Shown here: piece after piece, positions 17,101-25,332 of the stretch
Numbering within the stretch: the first letter of the stretch is position 1
How the letters are laid out: each line of letters opens with the position of its first letter
Assembly: GCA_945872365.1 (NCBI GenBank)
Contig: CAMBZJ010000026.1
Location: 1-40,536 of the forward strand
Length of the DNA: 40,536 nucleotides
DNA from: Klebsiella pneumoniae
GTDB taxonomy: Bacteria; Desulfobacterota; Binatia; UBA12015
Direction of reading: 5' to 3'
The notes under the pieces: generated by a model
Seen by the model: only the letters and a program-made list of their open reading frames with translations
What the model was told of the DNA's origin: nothing
Database searches by the model: none
Program-made: the position numbers and the translations under genes

Positions 17101-18978
17101 ATGGACAGCGCCATCGGCCCGGTACGCACCTTCGCGTTCGTCGCGGCGGCGCTCGTGGTCTTCGCCCACCTGCTGCCCGAGGCCGTCGCCGAGATCGGGT
17201 TTCCGGCCCTGGTCGTGTTCGCCGCCTCCCTCGCCCTGCCCGCCGCGCTCGAGCGACTCGCGCATGCAGGCCACGGCCAGGCGCATCGCCACGGCGAACA
17301 CGCCGACGACCACGCACCGGGTCTCGAGATCGGCTACCTCGGCCTCCTGCTGCACAATTTCGGCGACGGGCTCGCGATCGGGGCGCTCGGCGGGCCGCAT
17401 GGAACGGCCTGGGAGCGCAACCAGGTCGCCCTCTCGGTCGCCGCGCACACGATCCCGATCACCGCGATCTTCGTGGTCGCCTTCGCCGCCCAGCGCAGCA
17501 CCCGTGCGGAGCTGGTCCGCGCCTGCCTCCTCGGCCTCGCGATCGCAGCGGGCATTGCCGTCGCGACGCTCATCCCCGAATCGACGACCCGGCCGTGGGA
17601 GCCGTGGATCACCGCCGCGATCGCCGGCGTTCTGATGCACGTGATCGCACACGACTGGCCGGCCGATCCCGCACCCGACGGCCTGTCGCGCGCCCTCGAC
17701 CTCGCCGCGATCGGCGCAGCGCTCGGGCTCGCGCTCCTGCCGATGGATCCCGACGCGATCACGCACGCCGCAGCCGAGGTGCCGTCGCGACTCGCGACGT
17801 CGCTGCTGCGCCTGGCAGCCGGGATCGCCTTGCCGCTGCTGGGCGGACTCGTCGCCGGGGCCGCCTTACAGACCGCGCTCGACGGACGCAGGGCGGGCTT
17901 CGGGCGGGCCGCGAGCCGAGGGCGATCACCCCTGGGCGAAGCGGCGCGCGGCGTCGCCTTCGCCGCCGCTCAACCGGGTTCGGCTCCCCGTGCGATCGAC
18001 GAGACCGAGCGCCTTCGCGAGGAGGGAGCGACCCCGGCCTTCGCGGTCGCGTTTCTCGCGGCAGCGCGCGGCGCGGGGATCGAGACGTTCCTCGTCGGCG
18101 CCACCCTGCTCGGCCTGCGCTGGGCGCTCGCGCGCGCGATCGGCACAGCGCTCGTCGCACTCGCGGCCGGTCGCGCGATCGCCGCCGTCGCCGTCGCCGC
18201 GAGCGCGTCCGGCGAGCAGCACCCCGACGAGGGCGGGGCGACGGTTTCGGCACATGGTTCGCCTGCACGCGAGGCGGAGACGGACAACGGCGCGGCGGCC
18301 CGCTTCCTCGCGCACCTCGATGAGCTCGTCACCCATGTCGGGGCCTGGACGATCGTCGGCCTGCTCGTCGCGAGCTACGTCGAACTCGCGCTGCCCGCGG
18401 ACGGCTTCGACCGCAGCCCGGGATCGGTCGCATTCGCCTGGCTCTCGGTCGTGGCGGCGTTCGCCGGCTGGATGGGCGCCGTCGCCGCCACGCCACTCGC
18501 CGCGGTCCTGGTCCACGCGGGCTGGTCGCGATCGGCGGCGCTCGCGGCTCTCGTACTCGGCCCGACCCTCGGCCCCGCCGGCTGGCGCTGGGTGCGCGAT
18601 CGCTTCGGTGCCGCGGCGGTGATCGCGGCGTCCCTTGCGATGTTCGCGTGCGCCCTTCCCTGGTCGCTCGCAGCCGGATCGGCAGGCCTGCTCACGCGCT
18701 CGGCGGATCCGATCGCCGATCGCCTGCCGGGTGGCGGCGCAGCCCTGGTCGCCCCCCTGACGCTCGCGGGGCTGCTGGTGCGCAGCATCTGGAGGAGCGG
18801 GCTGCGCAACTGGCTCGGACGACTCGGCGAGGCGCCCGGCGCTGCCGGGGCGCACCCGGACGATCATCCCGCTCACGGGCACCATCCGGCTCACGGGCAC
18901 GACCACGGCAAGGCGCCGAGGCCGGATCTCGCCGGGACGCGAGCCGGCGGCGCCGGCCGCGGACTGCCACGCGCATGA
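17101..18978 (+). CDS. ZIP-type metal transporter fused to a DUF318/ArsP-like permease, His-rich
   Basis: 625 aa from the first ATG. The N-terminal half shows ZIP signatures: HLLPEA (23-28), a His-rich loop (HAGHGQAHRHGEHADDH), HNFGDGLAIG (85-94) and AHTIP (115-119). The C-terminal half resembles two-part permeases of the DUF318/ArsP group: EEGATPAFAVAFLAAARG near 308 and GWMGAVAATPLAAVLVHAG near 456, each followed by hydrophobic helices. The tail (about 584-603) is again His-rich. Metal transport or efflux is likely; the metal is unknown. The first ZIP helix appears to lie before the ATG: bases 17041-17100 read in frame LIIVLLSVAIGAAIALAPGA. Only non-standard starts are available there, notably ATC at 17029, 7 bases after GAGG. 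The stop overlaps the exonuclease start as ATGA. Confidence 0.65.
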   Translation: MDSAIGPVRTFAFVAAALVVFAHLLPEAVAEIGFPALVVFAASLALPAALERLAHAGHGQAHRHGEHADDHAPGLEIGYLGLLLHNFGDGLAIGALGGPHGTAWERNQVALSVAAHTIPITAIFVVAFAAQRSTRAELVRACLLGLAIAAGIAVATLIPESTTRPWEPWITAAIAGVLMHVIAHDWPADPAPDGLSRALDLAAIGAALGLALLPMDPDAITHAAAEVPSRLATSLLRLAAGIALPLLGGLVAGAALQTALDGRRAGFGRAASRGRSPLGEAARGVAFAAAQPGSAPRAIDETERLREEGATPAFAVAFLAAARGAGIETFLVGATLLGLRWALARAIGTALVALAAGRAIAAVAVAASASGEQHPDEGGATVSAHGSPAREAETDNGAAARFLAHLDELVTHVGAWTIVGLLVASYVELALPADGFDRSPGSVAFAWLSVVAAFAGWMGAVAATPLAAVLVHAGWSRSAALAALVLGPTLGPAGWRWVRDRFGAAAVIAASLAMFACALPWSLAAGSAGLLTRSADPIADRLPGGGAALVAPLTLAGLLVRSIWRSGLRNWLGRLGEAPGAAGAHPDDHPAHGHHPAHGHDHGKAPRPDLAGTRAGGAGRGLPRA

Positions 18979-19883
18979 CGACAACCATGACGACAACCCC
19001 CGGCAAGAGGCGCGCCGCAGCCCGAGCAGGCCTGCGCATCGTCACCTGGAACGTGAACGGGATCCGCTCCTGCACGCGCAAGGGATTCCTCGACTGGCTC
19101 GCCGTCGCAGGCGCAGACGTGATCGCCCTGCAGGAAGTGCGCTGCGAGACCGACGACCTGCCCGGAGAATTGCGCGAACTCGGCGAATTTCCCCATGCGA
19201 CCTGGGTGCCCGCCCGCTCCAAGCGCGGCTACAGCGGGGTCGGGATGCTCTCGCGGGTCGCACCGCTGCGCATCGTCGACTCGCTCGGCCGCGAGGAGTT
19301 CGACCGCGAGGGCCGCTTCCTGCTCGCCGAGTTCGAGGAACTCCAGGTCGCGAGCGTCTACTTTCCCAAGGGCAGCGGCAACGACCGGGACAACAGCCGG
19401 GTGCCCTACAAGCTCGCCTTCACCGAGCACGTCTTCGACTTCCTCGCACGCGAACGCACCCGGCGCGCAAAGCCGATCGCGCTGCTCGGCGACGTCAACG
19501 TCGCACCGCAGCCAATCGACCTCGCCCGCCCCAAGGGCAACGAGAAGACCAGCGGCTTCCTGCCGGAAGAGCGCGAGCTGCTCGCGCGCTGTCTCGCAGG
19601 CGGCTGGACCGACGCCTACCGGGCACTCGAACCCGATCGTGTGCAGTACACTTGGTGGAGTAATCGCTTCGGCGTGCGCGAAAAGAACATCGGCTGGCGC
19701 ATCGACCACGCCTTCGTGACGAACGACCTGGCACCGCGCCTGCGACGCGCCTTCATCGACGACCACGTGCGCGGATCCGACCACTGCCCGATGGGCATCG
19801 ATCTCGACCTGGAACTTGCCCCGGCCGGCGCGGCTCGCGTAAGCAGGGGCACCGGTCGCGGCCGGGCATCCGGCGGGAGGTGA
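18975..19883 (+). CDS. xthA: Exodeoxyribonuclease III (AP endonuclease)
   Basis: 302 aa. The ATG at 18975 overlaps the upstream stop (ATGA); a second ATG at 18987 is equally usable. Catalytic motifs of the exonuclease-endonuclease-phosphatase fold are all present: WNVNGIRS, the Glu in ALQEVRCE, YFPKGSG, the Asp and Asn in LLGDVNVAPQPIDLARPK, and GSDHCP at the end. It repairs abasic sites and removes 3' blocking groups in the cytoplasm. The length is slightly above the usual 260-270 aa because of an N-terminal Thr/Arg-rich stretch and a basic C-terminal tail (RGTGRGRASGGR). Confidence 0.92.
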   Translation: MTTTMTTTPGKRRAAARAGLRIVTWNVNGIRSCTRKGFLDWLAVAGADVIALQEVRCETDDLPGELRELGEFPHATWVPARSKRGYSGVGMLSRVAPLRIVDSLGREEFDREGRFLLAEFEELQVASVYFPKGSGNDRDNSRVPYKLAFTEHVFDFLARERTRRAKPIALLGDVNVAPQPIDLARPKGNEKTSGFLPEERELLARCLAGGWTDAYRALEPDRVQYTWWSNRFGVREKNIGWRIDHAFVTNDLAPRLRRAFIDDHVRGSDHCPMGIDLDLELAPAGAARVSRGTGRGRASGGR

Positions 19884-19887
19884 CGAC

Positions 19888-20775
19888 ATGGCGAGCCCCG
19901 AACTCGATCTGGTGATGAAGTTGCTCCGCTCGCGACCACAGGTGACCGGTCACGACGTCGCGAAGATGCGCGGCGGACTCGAGGCGATGACCGCCGGCGC
20001 AGCGCTGCCGCCCGACGTCGCCCGGGAGAGCTTCGCGATCGAGGGCGTTCCCGCCGAGTGGTTGACCGCCGAGGGGGCCGACCCCGGCCGGGTCCTGCTC
20101 TACCTCCACGGCGGCGGCTACGTGATCGGCTCGATCAACACCCATCGCGACCTCGGCGCGCGCCTGTCGCGCGCCACCGGTGCGCGCGCCCTGCTCATCG
20201 ACTACCGCCTCGCCCCCGAGAACCCGCATCCAGCCGCGGTCGAGGACTCGGTGAAGACCTATCGCTGGCTGCTCGCACGCGGCTACGATCCGCGCCGGAT
20301 CGCGATCGGCGGCGACTCCGCCGGGGGCGGTCTCGCGGTCGCGACGCTCGTCGCGCTGCGCGACGCGGGCGATCCCCTTGCGGCCTGCGGCGTCTGCCTC
20401 TCGCCGTGGGTGGACCTGGCGCACGAGGGCGAGTCGATGACGACCCGCGCCCACCTCGATCCCATGGTGCAGGGCGACGGTCTCCGGCGCATGGCCGAGA
20501 TGTACCTGGGCGAGCACCACGCCAAGACCGCGCTCGCCTCGCCGCTGCACGCAGACCTGTCCGGCCTGCCGCCGCTCCTCGTCCAGGTGGGGACCGCCGA
20601 GATCCTGCTCGACGACTCGACCCGGCTCGCCGAGCGCGCGCGCGCGGCCGGGGTCGACGTCGAGTTCGAGGCGTGGGACGACATGATCCACGTCTGGCAG
20701 GCATTCGCGGCAATCCTGCCCGAGGCGCGTGACGCGATCGACCGGATCGGCAGCTTCGTACGCGACCGCACCTGA
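19888..20775 (+). CDS. Alpha/beta hydrolase, hormone-sensitive-lipase family esterase
   Basis: 295 aa. ATG 19888 follows GGGAGGTGA, which overlaps the xthA stop. HSL-family features: oxyanion motif LYLHGGGYVIGS, nucleophile elbow GGDSAGGG (Ser near residue 140), acid in TAEILLDDST and His in DDMIHVWQ. There is no signal peptide, so it is a cytoplasmic carboxylesterase acting on short- to medium-chain esters. It ends 11 bases before the acyl-CoA synthetase gene, suggesting release and then activation of a carboxylic acid. The specific ester is unknown. Confidence 0.88.
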   Translation: MASPELDLVMKLLRSRPQVTGHDVAKMRGGLEAMTAGAALPPDVARESFAIEGVPAEWLTAEGADPGRVLLYLHGGGYVIGSINTHRDLGARLSRATGARALLIDYRLAPENPHPAAVEDSVKTYRWLLARGYDPRRIAIGGDSAGGGLAVATLVALRDAGDPLAACGVCLSPWVDLAHEGESMTTRAHLDPMVQGDGLRRMAEMYLGEHHAKTALASPLHADLSGLPPLLVQVGTAEILLDDSTRLAERARAAGVDVEFEAWDDMIHVWQAFAAILPEARDAIDRIGSFVRDRT

Positions 20776-20786
20776 GCCACGCCCCC

Positions 20787-22337
20787 GTGGAACTGACGGT
20801 ACCCGCGCGACTGCGCCGCGCGGCCGAGCGCTGGCCCGAGGCGACCGCACTCGTCGTGCGCGGGCCGGCGGGCTCCCTGCGCGTCGGCTTTGCCGAACTC
20901 GCCCGCCGGGTCGCCGCGGCGGGTGCCGCGATCGCCGGGCAGGGCGTGCGACCCGGCGACCGCGTGGCGCTGCTCGCCGGCAACGGCGAACCGGTCGTCG
21001 TAGCCTGGTTCGCGATCGTCGCCGCCGGCGCCGTCGTGGTGCCGATCTCGACCGTATCGAGCGCGCTCGAGATCGCGGAGCGGCTCGACCATGCGCGCTG
21101 TTGCGCGCTCCTCCACGACGGGCCGCACGCGGGACTCGCCGGCGCCGCACTCGCGGCCACCCGCACCGGCCCGGCGGGATGGGCCCTCGAGGAGTTGGCC
21201 ACCGTCCCGCAGGCCCTCGCCGCCACCACCGGCTTCGCGTCGATCGACCCCGATGCCACGGCGATGATCCTCTACACCTCGGGCACGACCGGGCACTCCA
21301 AGGGTGCGGGCATCTCGCACCGCGCGCTCGTCGAGCACACTCGCGTCCTCGTCGAAGGGGTACTGCACCTCGGACCCGACGACTGCATCCTCGGCGTGCT
21401 GCCGCTCGCGCACTCCTACGGCTGTCGCATGGTGATGCTCGCGGCGGTCGAGGCGGGGTGTCGCGCCATCCTGCTGCCGCGCTTCGATGCGGCCGCCGCC
21501 CTCGACGCGATGATCGAGGAGGAGGCAACCTGGATACCGGCGGTGCCGACGATGTACGCGGCCTTCGGCGCCCTCCCCCCCGGCCCGCGCCCGGCCGCCC
21601 TGCGCTGGTGCATGAGCGCCGGGTCGCCGCTGGCCGACGAGACGTTGCGACGTGCGGAGGACCGCCTCGGCGCATCGATCCGCCAGGCGTACGGCATGAC
21701 GGAGGCCACGATCTCGACCGTCGACGCGCCGCCGGGCGAACGCGCACGCGGCTCGGTCGGACGCGCGGTGCCCGGTGTCGAGGTGCGCATCGTCGACCCG
21801 GAGGACCGCGACGTGGCACCGGGCGGACAGGGGCAGGTGCTGCTGCGCGGACACAACCTGATGAGCGGTTATCTCGACGATCCCGCGGCGACCGCGCAAG
21901 CGCTGCGGGGCGGCTGGATGCACACCGGGGACGTCGGACGACTAGACGCAGCGGGTCGCCTCTTCGTCGTCGATCGCCTGAAGGACATGATCATCCGCGG
22001 CGGCAACAACGTCTACCCGTCGGAGGTCGAGACCGCGCTCGCGAGCCATCCCGGCGTACTCGAGGTCGCGGTCGTGGGGCGCCCCGACGACTATCTCGGC
22101 GAGGAGGTGGTCGCGGTCGTCGTCCCCGCCGCCGGGGCGTCGCCGTCACCGGAGGAGTTGCGCGCCTGGGCCGCCGCGCGGATCGCGGCGGTCAAGGTGC
22201 CGCGCGAGTTCGCGATCGTGGAAGCGCTGCCTCTCGGACCGTCGCGCAAGGTCCTCAAGCGGGAGATCCGCGAACGGATCCAAGCGGGCCTCCTGGTCCT
22301 CGTCCGGCCGGCGGTGGGACCGGCCGGAAAACCCTGA
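20787..22337 (+). CDS. Acyl-CoA synthetase (AMP-forming, FadD-like)
   Basis: 516 aa from GTG 20787. ANL-superfamily motifs in order: the phosphate-binding loop LYTSGTTGHSKGA, QAYGMTEATIS, GWMHTGDVGRLDAAGR, DRLKDMIIRGGNNVYPSEVE, and the catalytic Lys in GPSRKVLKREIRE. It activates a carboxylic acid to an acyl-CoA via an acyl-adenylate. The motifs fit medium- or long-chain or aromatic acids, and the chain length cannot be read. It lies immediately after an esterase. A strong hairpin follows at 22463. Confidence 0.88.
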   Translation: MELTVPARLRRAAERWPEATALVVRGPAGSLRVGFAELARRVAAAGAAIAGQGVRPGDRVALLAGNGEPVVVAWFAIVAAGAVVVPISTVSSALEIAERLDHARCCALLHDGPHAGLAGAALAATRTGPAGWALEELATVPQALAATTGFASIDPDATAMILYTSGTTGHSKGAGISHRALVEHTRVLVEGVLHLGPDDCILGVLPLAHSYGCRMVMLAAVEAGCRAILLPRFDAAAALDAMIEEEATWIPAVPTMYAAFGALPPGPRPAALRWCMSAGSPLADETLRRAEDRLGASIRQAYGMTEATISTVDAPPGERARGSVGRAVPGVEVRIVDPEDRDVAPGGQGQVLLRGHNLMSGYLDDPAATAQALRGGWMHTGDVGRLDAAGRLFVVDRLKDMIIRGGNNVYPSEVETALASHPGVLEVAVVGRPDDYLGEEVVAVVVPAAGASPSPEELRAWAAARIAAVKVPREFAIVEALPLGPSRKVLKREIRERIQAGLLVLVRPAVGPAGKP

Positions 22338-22462
22338 GCGACCGCCGAGGTCGACGCGACCCCCAAAGTCCAGCCGAACGTTCGAGCACGGGCGGCACCC
22401 CTTGACCGAACCCGGGCAGCGGATTCAGTTCAATGCGGGTGCGTGGGTCGGGTGGATCCGAC

Positions 22463-22495
22463 GGTGGCGCCCCGGCCCCGCGCCGGGGTACCGCC
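22463..22495. terminator. Strong GC hairpin between convergent acyl-CoA synthetase and UbiB-like genes
   Basis: CCCCGGC, a 5-base loop, GCCGGGG, with an outer GGTGG/CCGCC stem including one G-U pair. It lies in a 178-base gap between two converging genes. There is no T-tract; a bidirectional terminator is inferred. Confidence 0.45.
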
Positions 22496-22515
22496 GTCGA
22501 CCCCGACGCGCCGGA

Positions 22516-23820
22516 TCAGCCCGAAACCGTACCCGGAGGCGCCGACGCGAGGGCCTCGACGAGGTAGGGAATCGACTCGTCGGTGAGCGAGAGTTCCGGC
22601 GCGAGCCGCTTGCCGAGTCCTTCGGCGGTCATCATCGCGAGGTTCGCCATCGTCATGTGGCTGCGCGCCTGGATGCGATGGCGGCGCAGGATATCGAAGA
22701 TGCGGCCGATCTCCTTGGTGACCTCCAAGTTGGCGAGCCCGCGGGCACGAACCGCGTCGACGAAGGCGACGATCTCGGCTTCGTACGCACCATAGTCCGC
22801 GACGTTCGCATGCGCCGCGTTGTCGTGGAACATTCGCGCGACCGTGACGCCGTCGCCGGTCGCAAGCGCGTGGATCGTGCGCGCGGTGGTGATGCGGTCG
22901 GCTTCGGAGATCTCGCCCACCAGCCCGAGGTCGAGGAGCACGAGCCGCCCGGGCGGCTGGAAGCGCAGGTTCCCGGGATGCAGGTCGGCATGGACGAAGC
23001 CGTGCAGGAAGATCATGCGGCAGACGCAGCGCATGCCGGTCGCGACCAGGGCGCGCACGTCCACGCCGGCCTCCGCCAGTTCGTTCTCGCGCACGCCGTC
23101 GACGAAGTCCATCGTGAGCACGGCGTCGGAGCAGGCCTCGGGGTGGAGTACCGGGAAGCCGACGTCGGGATCGCCCGCGAAGTTCGCGGTGAAGCGCCGG
23201 TTGTGGTCCGCCTCGTTGCGCAGGTGCGCCTGCTGCCCGACCGCGTCGCAGAAGGTGCGCAGTGCGCCCTGGACGTCCACCAGCCGCAGCGTCGGCACGA
23301 CCCGCTCGAGGGCGCCGCCCACCGCGAGCAGGATCGATCGGTCGAGCCGGATCTTCTCGAGGATGTCCGGACGGCGCACCTTGACGGCGACGCGGCTTCC
23401 GTTCGAGCGGAGCACGGCGCGATGCACTTGGGCGACCGAGGCGGCGGCGATCGGCACGGTCTCAAAGTCGGCGAAGACGTCCTCGAGCGGACGGCCGAGA
23501 TCCGACTCGATCGTGCGCCGGACCTGTTCGAAGGGGAACGCCGGGACGCGGTCCTGCAGGGCTACGAGTTCGTCGACGAGCGGCCCCGGCAGGAGGTCGG
23601 CGCGCGTCGAGGCGATCTGGCCGATCTTGATGAAGGTCGCACCGAGGCGGGTGCAGAGTCGCACCAAGGCGCGACCGGCCGCGCGCGGCACCCGGTCGGG
23701 CGATCCGCGCAGTCGCATCGACTCGCGCAGAAACGCCGCCGAGGCGGCTCCGGTCGCCGCCACGATCTGTGCACAGCGGACACCGACATGTACGGCGGAA
23801 GTGCGGGCAGGCGCGTCCAA
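22516..23820 (-). CDS. ABC1/AarF/UbiB-family atypical kinase
   Basis: 434 aa. The family hallmarks are clear: KxGQ motif in ATFIKIGQIASTRADLLP, the Ala-rich loop IAAASVAQVHRA replacing a Gly loop, the catalytic Lys in VAVKVRRPD, HADLHPGNL and the metal-binding Asp in VLLDLGLVGEIS. Members support ubiquinone biosynthesis or lipid homeostasis as ATPases at the membrane. I see no clear transmembrane pair at the C-terminus, so this may not be canonical UbiB. The start is uncertain: TTG 23820 has GGGGAGG only 2 bases away, and an in-frame GTG about 20 codons later is possible. It diverges from the thioesterase gene with about 100 bases between. Confidence 0.85.
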   Translation of the reverse strand: MDAPARTSAVHVGVRCAQIVAATGAASAAFLRESMRLRGSPDRVPRAAGRALVRLCTRLGATFIKIGQIASTRADLLPGPLVDELVALQDRVPAFPFEQVRRTIESDLGRPLEDVFADFETVPIAAASVAQVHRAVLRSNGSRVAVKVRRPDILEKIRLDRSILLAVGGALERVVPTLRLVDVQGALRTFCDAVGQQAHLRNEADHNRRFTANFAGDPDVGFPVLHPEACSDAVLTMDFVDGVRENELAEAGVDVRALVATGMRCVCRMIFLHGFVHADLHPGNLRFQPPGRLVLLDLGLVGEISEADRITTARTIHALATGDGVTVARMFHDNAAHANVADYGAYEAEIVAFVDAVRARGLANLEVTKEIGRIFDILRRHRIQARSHMTMANLAMMTAEGLGKRLAPELSLTDESIPYLVEALASAPPGTVSG

Positions 23821-23918
23821 CGCCTCCCCTGCTAACCGTCGTCCCCGGGCTTGTCATCCTTGCCGGTACGCGGAGCGCCGCTCTGGTGGTTCGCCACCGG
23901 GGGTTGTAGACGAAGCGC

Positions 23919-24383
23919 ATGGCGCGCAGGGAGCAGGATGCCGCGGTGATTCCCGGGTTCGACGCCGAGATGGGTTTCCAGCTCATCCACGCGAGTCGGG
24001 ACGAGGTCGTCATCGAGTACGAGATCGGCGAGCGCCACTTGCAGCCCTACGGCATCGTGCACGGGGGCGTGCACTGCGCGATCGTCGAGAGCGCCTGCTC
24101 GACCGGGGCCGCGTTCGCCGCGATGGCCGACCGCCGCCACGTCGTCGGCCTCGAGAACCACACGAGCTTCATACGCGCCGCCCGGGCGGGCACCGTGCGC
24201 GCGACCGCACGTCCACTCACCCGCGGGCGTCGCTCGCAGGTCTGGGAGGCGCGCATCGAGGACGGCGAGGGCCACCTGCTCGCGACCGGAAGGGTGCGAT
24301 TGCTCTGCCTCGACGAGGGGTCCGACCTCGCGGGGCGCAGGGTCGAGGCGGCGGGAAGAGGATCGCAGGACGCCGGCTCCTGA
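23919..24383 (+). CDS. Hotdog-fold thioesterase, PaaI-like
   Basis: 154 aa. The central motif LQPYGIVHGGVHCAIVESACS contains the HGG signature of the 4HBT/PaaI family with a following acidic residue. HVVGLENHTSFIRAARAG and RSQVWEARIEDGEGHLLATGRVRLL complete the hotdog sheet. It would hydrolyse acyl-CoA or aryl-CoA thioesters in the cytoplasm, probably freeing CoA from dead-end intermediates. No good Shine-Dalgarno precedes the ATG. The C-terminal 20 residues are low-complexity and may be dispensable. It ends 37 bases from the convergent TatD-like gene. Confidence 0.85.
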   Translation: MARREQDAAVIPGFDAEMGFQLIHASRDEVVIEYEIGERHLQPYGIVHGGVHCAIVESACSTGAAFAAMADRRHVVGLENHTSFIRAARAGTVRATARPLTRGRRSQVWEARIEDGEGHLLATGRVRLLCLDEGSDLAGRRVEAAGRGSQDAGS

Positions 24384-24420
24384 CCGGGCGGAGTCCGCGT
24401 CGGCCGCGGCCGGGTCGGGC

Positions 24421-25224
24421 TCAGGGGGCGAAGCCGAAGAGCCGCGCGAAGTTCTCCGCGGTTCGCTCCTCCACCTCGCGCGGCGCGCAGCCCCACAACT
24501 CCGCCGCATAGTCCGCGGTTCCGCGCACGGTCGACGGTTCGTTCACCGCATCGCGATCCGGGCCGAGGTAGGGGCAATCGGTCTCGAGCAGGATCGACTC
24601 GCGCGGCAGCGTCGCGAGCATCCGCGTGAAACTCTCTGAACGCCGCGCGTTGGCAGGGATCGAGAGCCGGTGTCCGTGCTCCGCGATCTGGCGGGCGAGG
24701 TTCAGCTTGCCGCCGAAGCAGTGCCAGTCCACCCGCGTCACCCCCATCTCGAGCAGGATTTCCAGGACGCGGCGTTCACGCTTGCGGGTGTGGACGATGA
24801 CCGGCCGGTCCGCTTCGAGGGCGATCGCGACGAGGGCGCGGAAGACCTCTTCCTGGCGTGGCCACAGGGCCTCGGGAACCCAGTGCCCGTCGAGCCCGAT
24901 CTCGCCCACCGCGACCGACTCGGCGACATGCTCGCGCACCCAGGCGATGCCCTCCTCCGCCGAGCACTCGTCGCCCTCGCGCGGGTAGTCGACGCCGAGC
25001 GCGCGCATCTCCGGCAGGACCGCGTCCACCGGGTAGAAGCCGAACGCCGGACGGATCAGCGGAGAGCGCGCGGCGAGCGCGCGCACCGCCTCGTTGTCGA
25101 CCGGGTTGAGCCCGTTGGCGACGATCGTCGTGACGCCGTTGGCGGCGGCGTTCGCCAGTACCTCGGCCTCGCGGTGCGCGAGCCTGGGGTGCGTCACGTG
25201 GGCGTGAACGTCGGCGAGTCCCAT
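24421..25224 (-). CDS. TatD-family metal-dependent hydrolase
   Basis: 267 aa from ATG 25224 (MGLADVHAHVTH); the frame is open 24 codons further but that stretch is unlike the family. Metal ligands and motifs in order: DVHAHV, the Glu in VGEIGLDGHW, IVHTRKRER, DWHCFGG and LETDCPYLGPD. TatD proteins are TIM-barrel 3'-5' DNases of the amidohydrolase superfamily. The motif DVHAHV instead of DsHcH, and the short segment FGFYPVDAV instead of GxHP, point to an archaeal/TatD-like subgroup, so nuclease activity is likely but not certain. Confidence 0.85.
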   Translation of the reverse strand: MGLADVHAHVTHPRLAHREAEVLANAAANGVTTIVANGLNPVDNEAVRALAARSPLIRPAFGFYPVDAVLPEMRALGVDYPREGDECSAEEGIAWVREHVAESVAVGEIGLDGHWVPEALWPRQEEVFRALVAIALEADRPVIVHTRKRERRVLEILLEMGVTRVDWHCFGGKLNLARQIAEHGHRLSIPANARRSESFTRMLATLPRESILLETDCPYLGPDRDAVNEPSTVRGTADYAAELWGCAPREVEERTAENFARLFGFAP

Positions 25225-25277
25225 CGTGCGGAGGCCTGATACCGGGCCGCAACGCGGCCGACAAGGACAGAGCACCC

Positions 25278-25324
25278 GGTTTGCGAACGCACGCACGGGC
25301 GAGCCGGGCGTACGTTCGCAAACC
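25278..25324 (-). terminator. Intrinsic-terminator-like 12-bp hairpin downstream of the BtuB-like gene
   Basis: GGTTTGCGAACG (25278-25289) and CGTTCGCAAACC (25313-25324) are perfect complements. After a single mismatch, ACGC/GCGT extends the stem inward. It starts 9 bases after the receptor stop on the minus strand and is followed there by a moderately T-rich stretch (GCTCTGTCCTTGTC). Confidence 0.6.
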
Positions 25325-25332
25325 AGCCTGCC

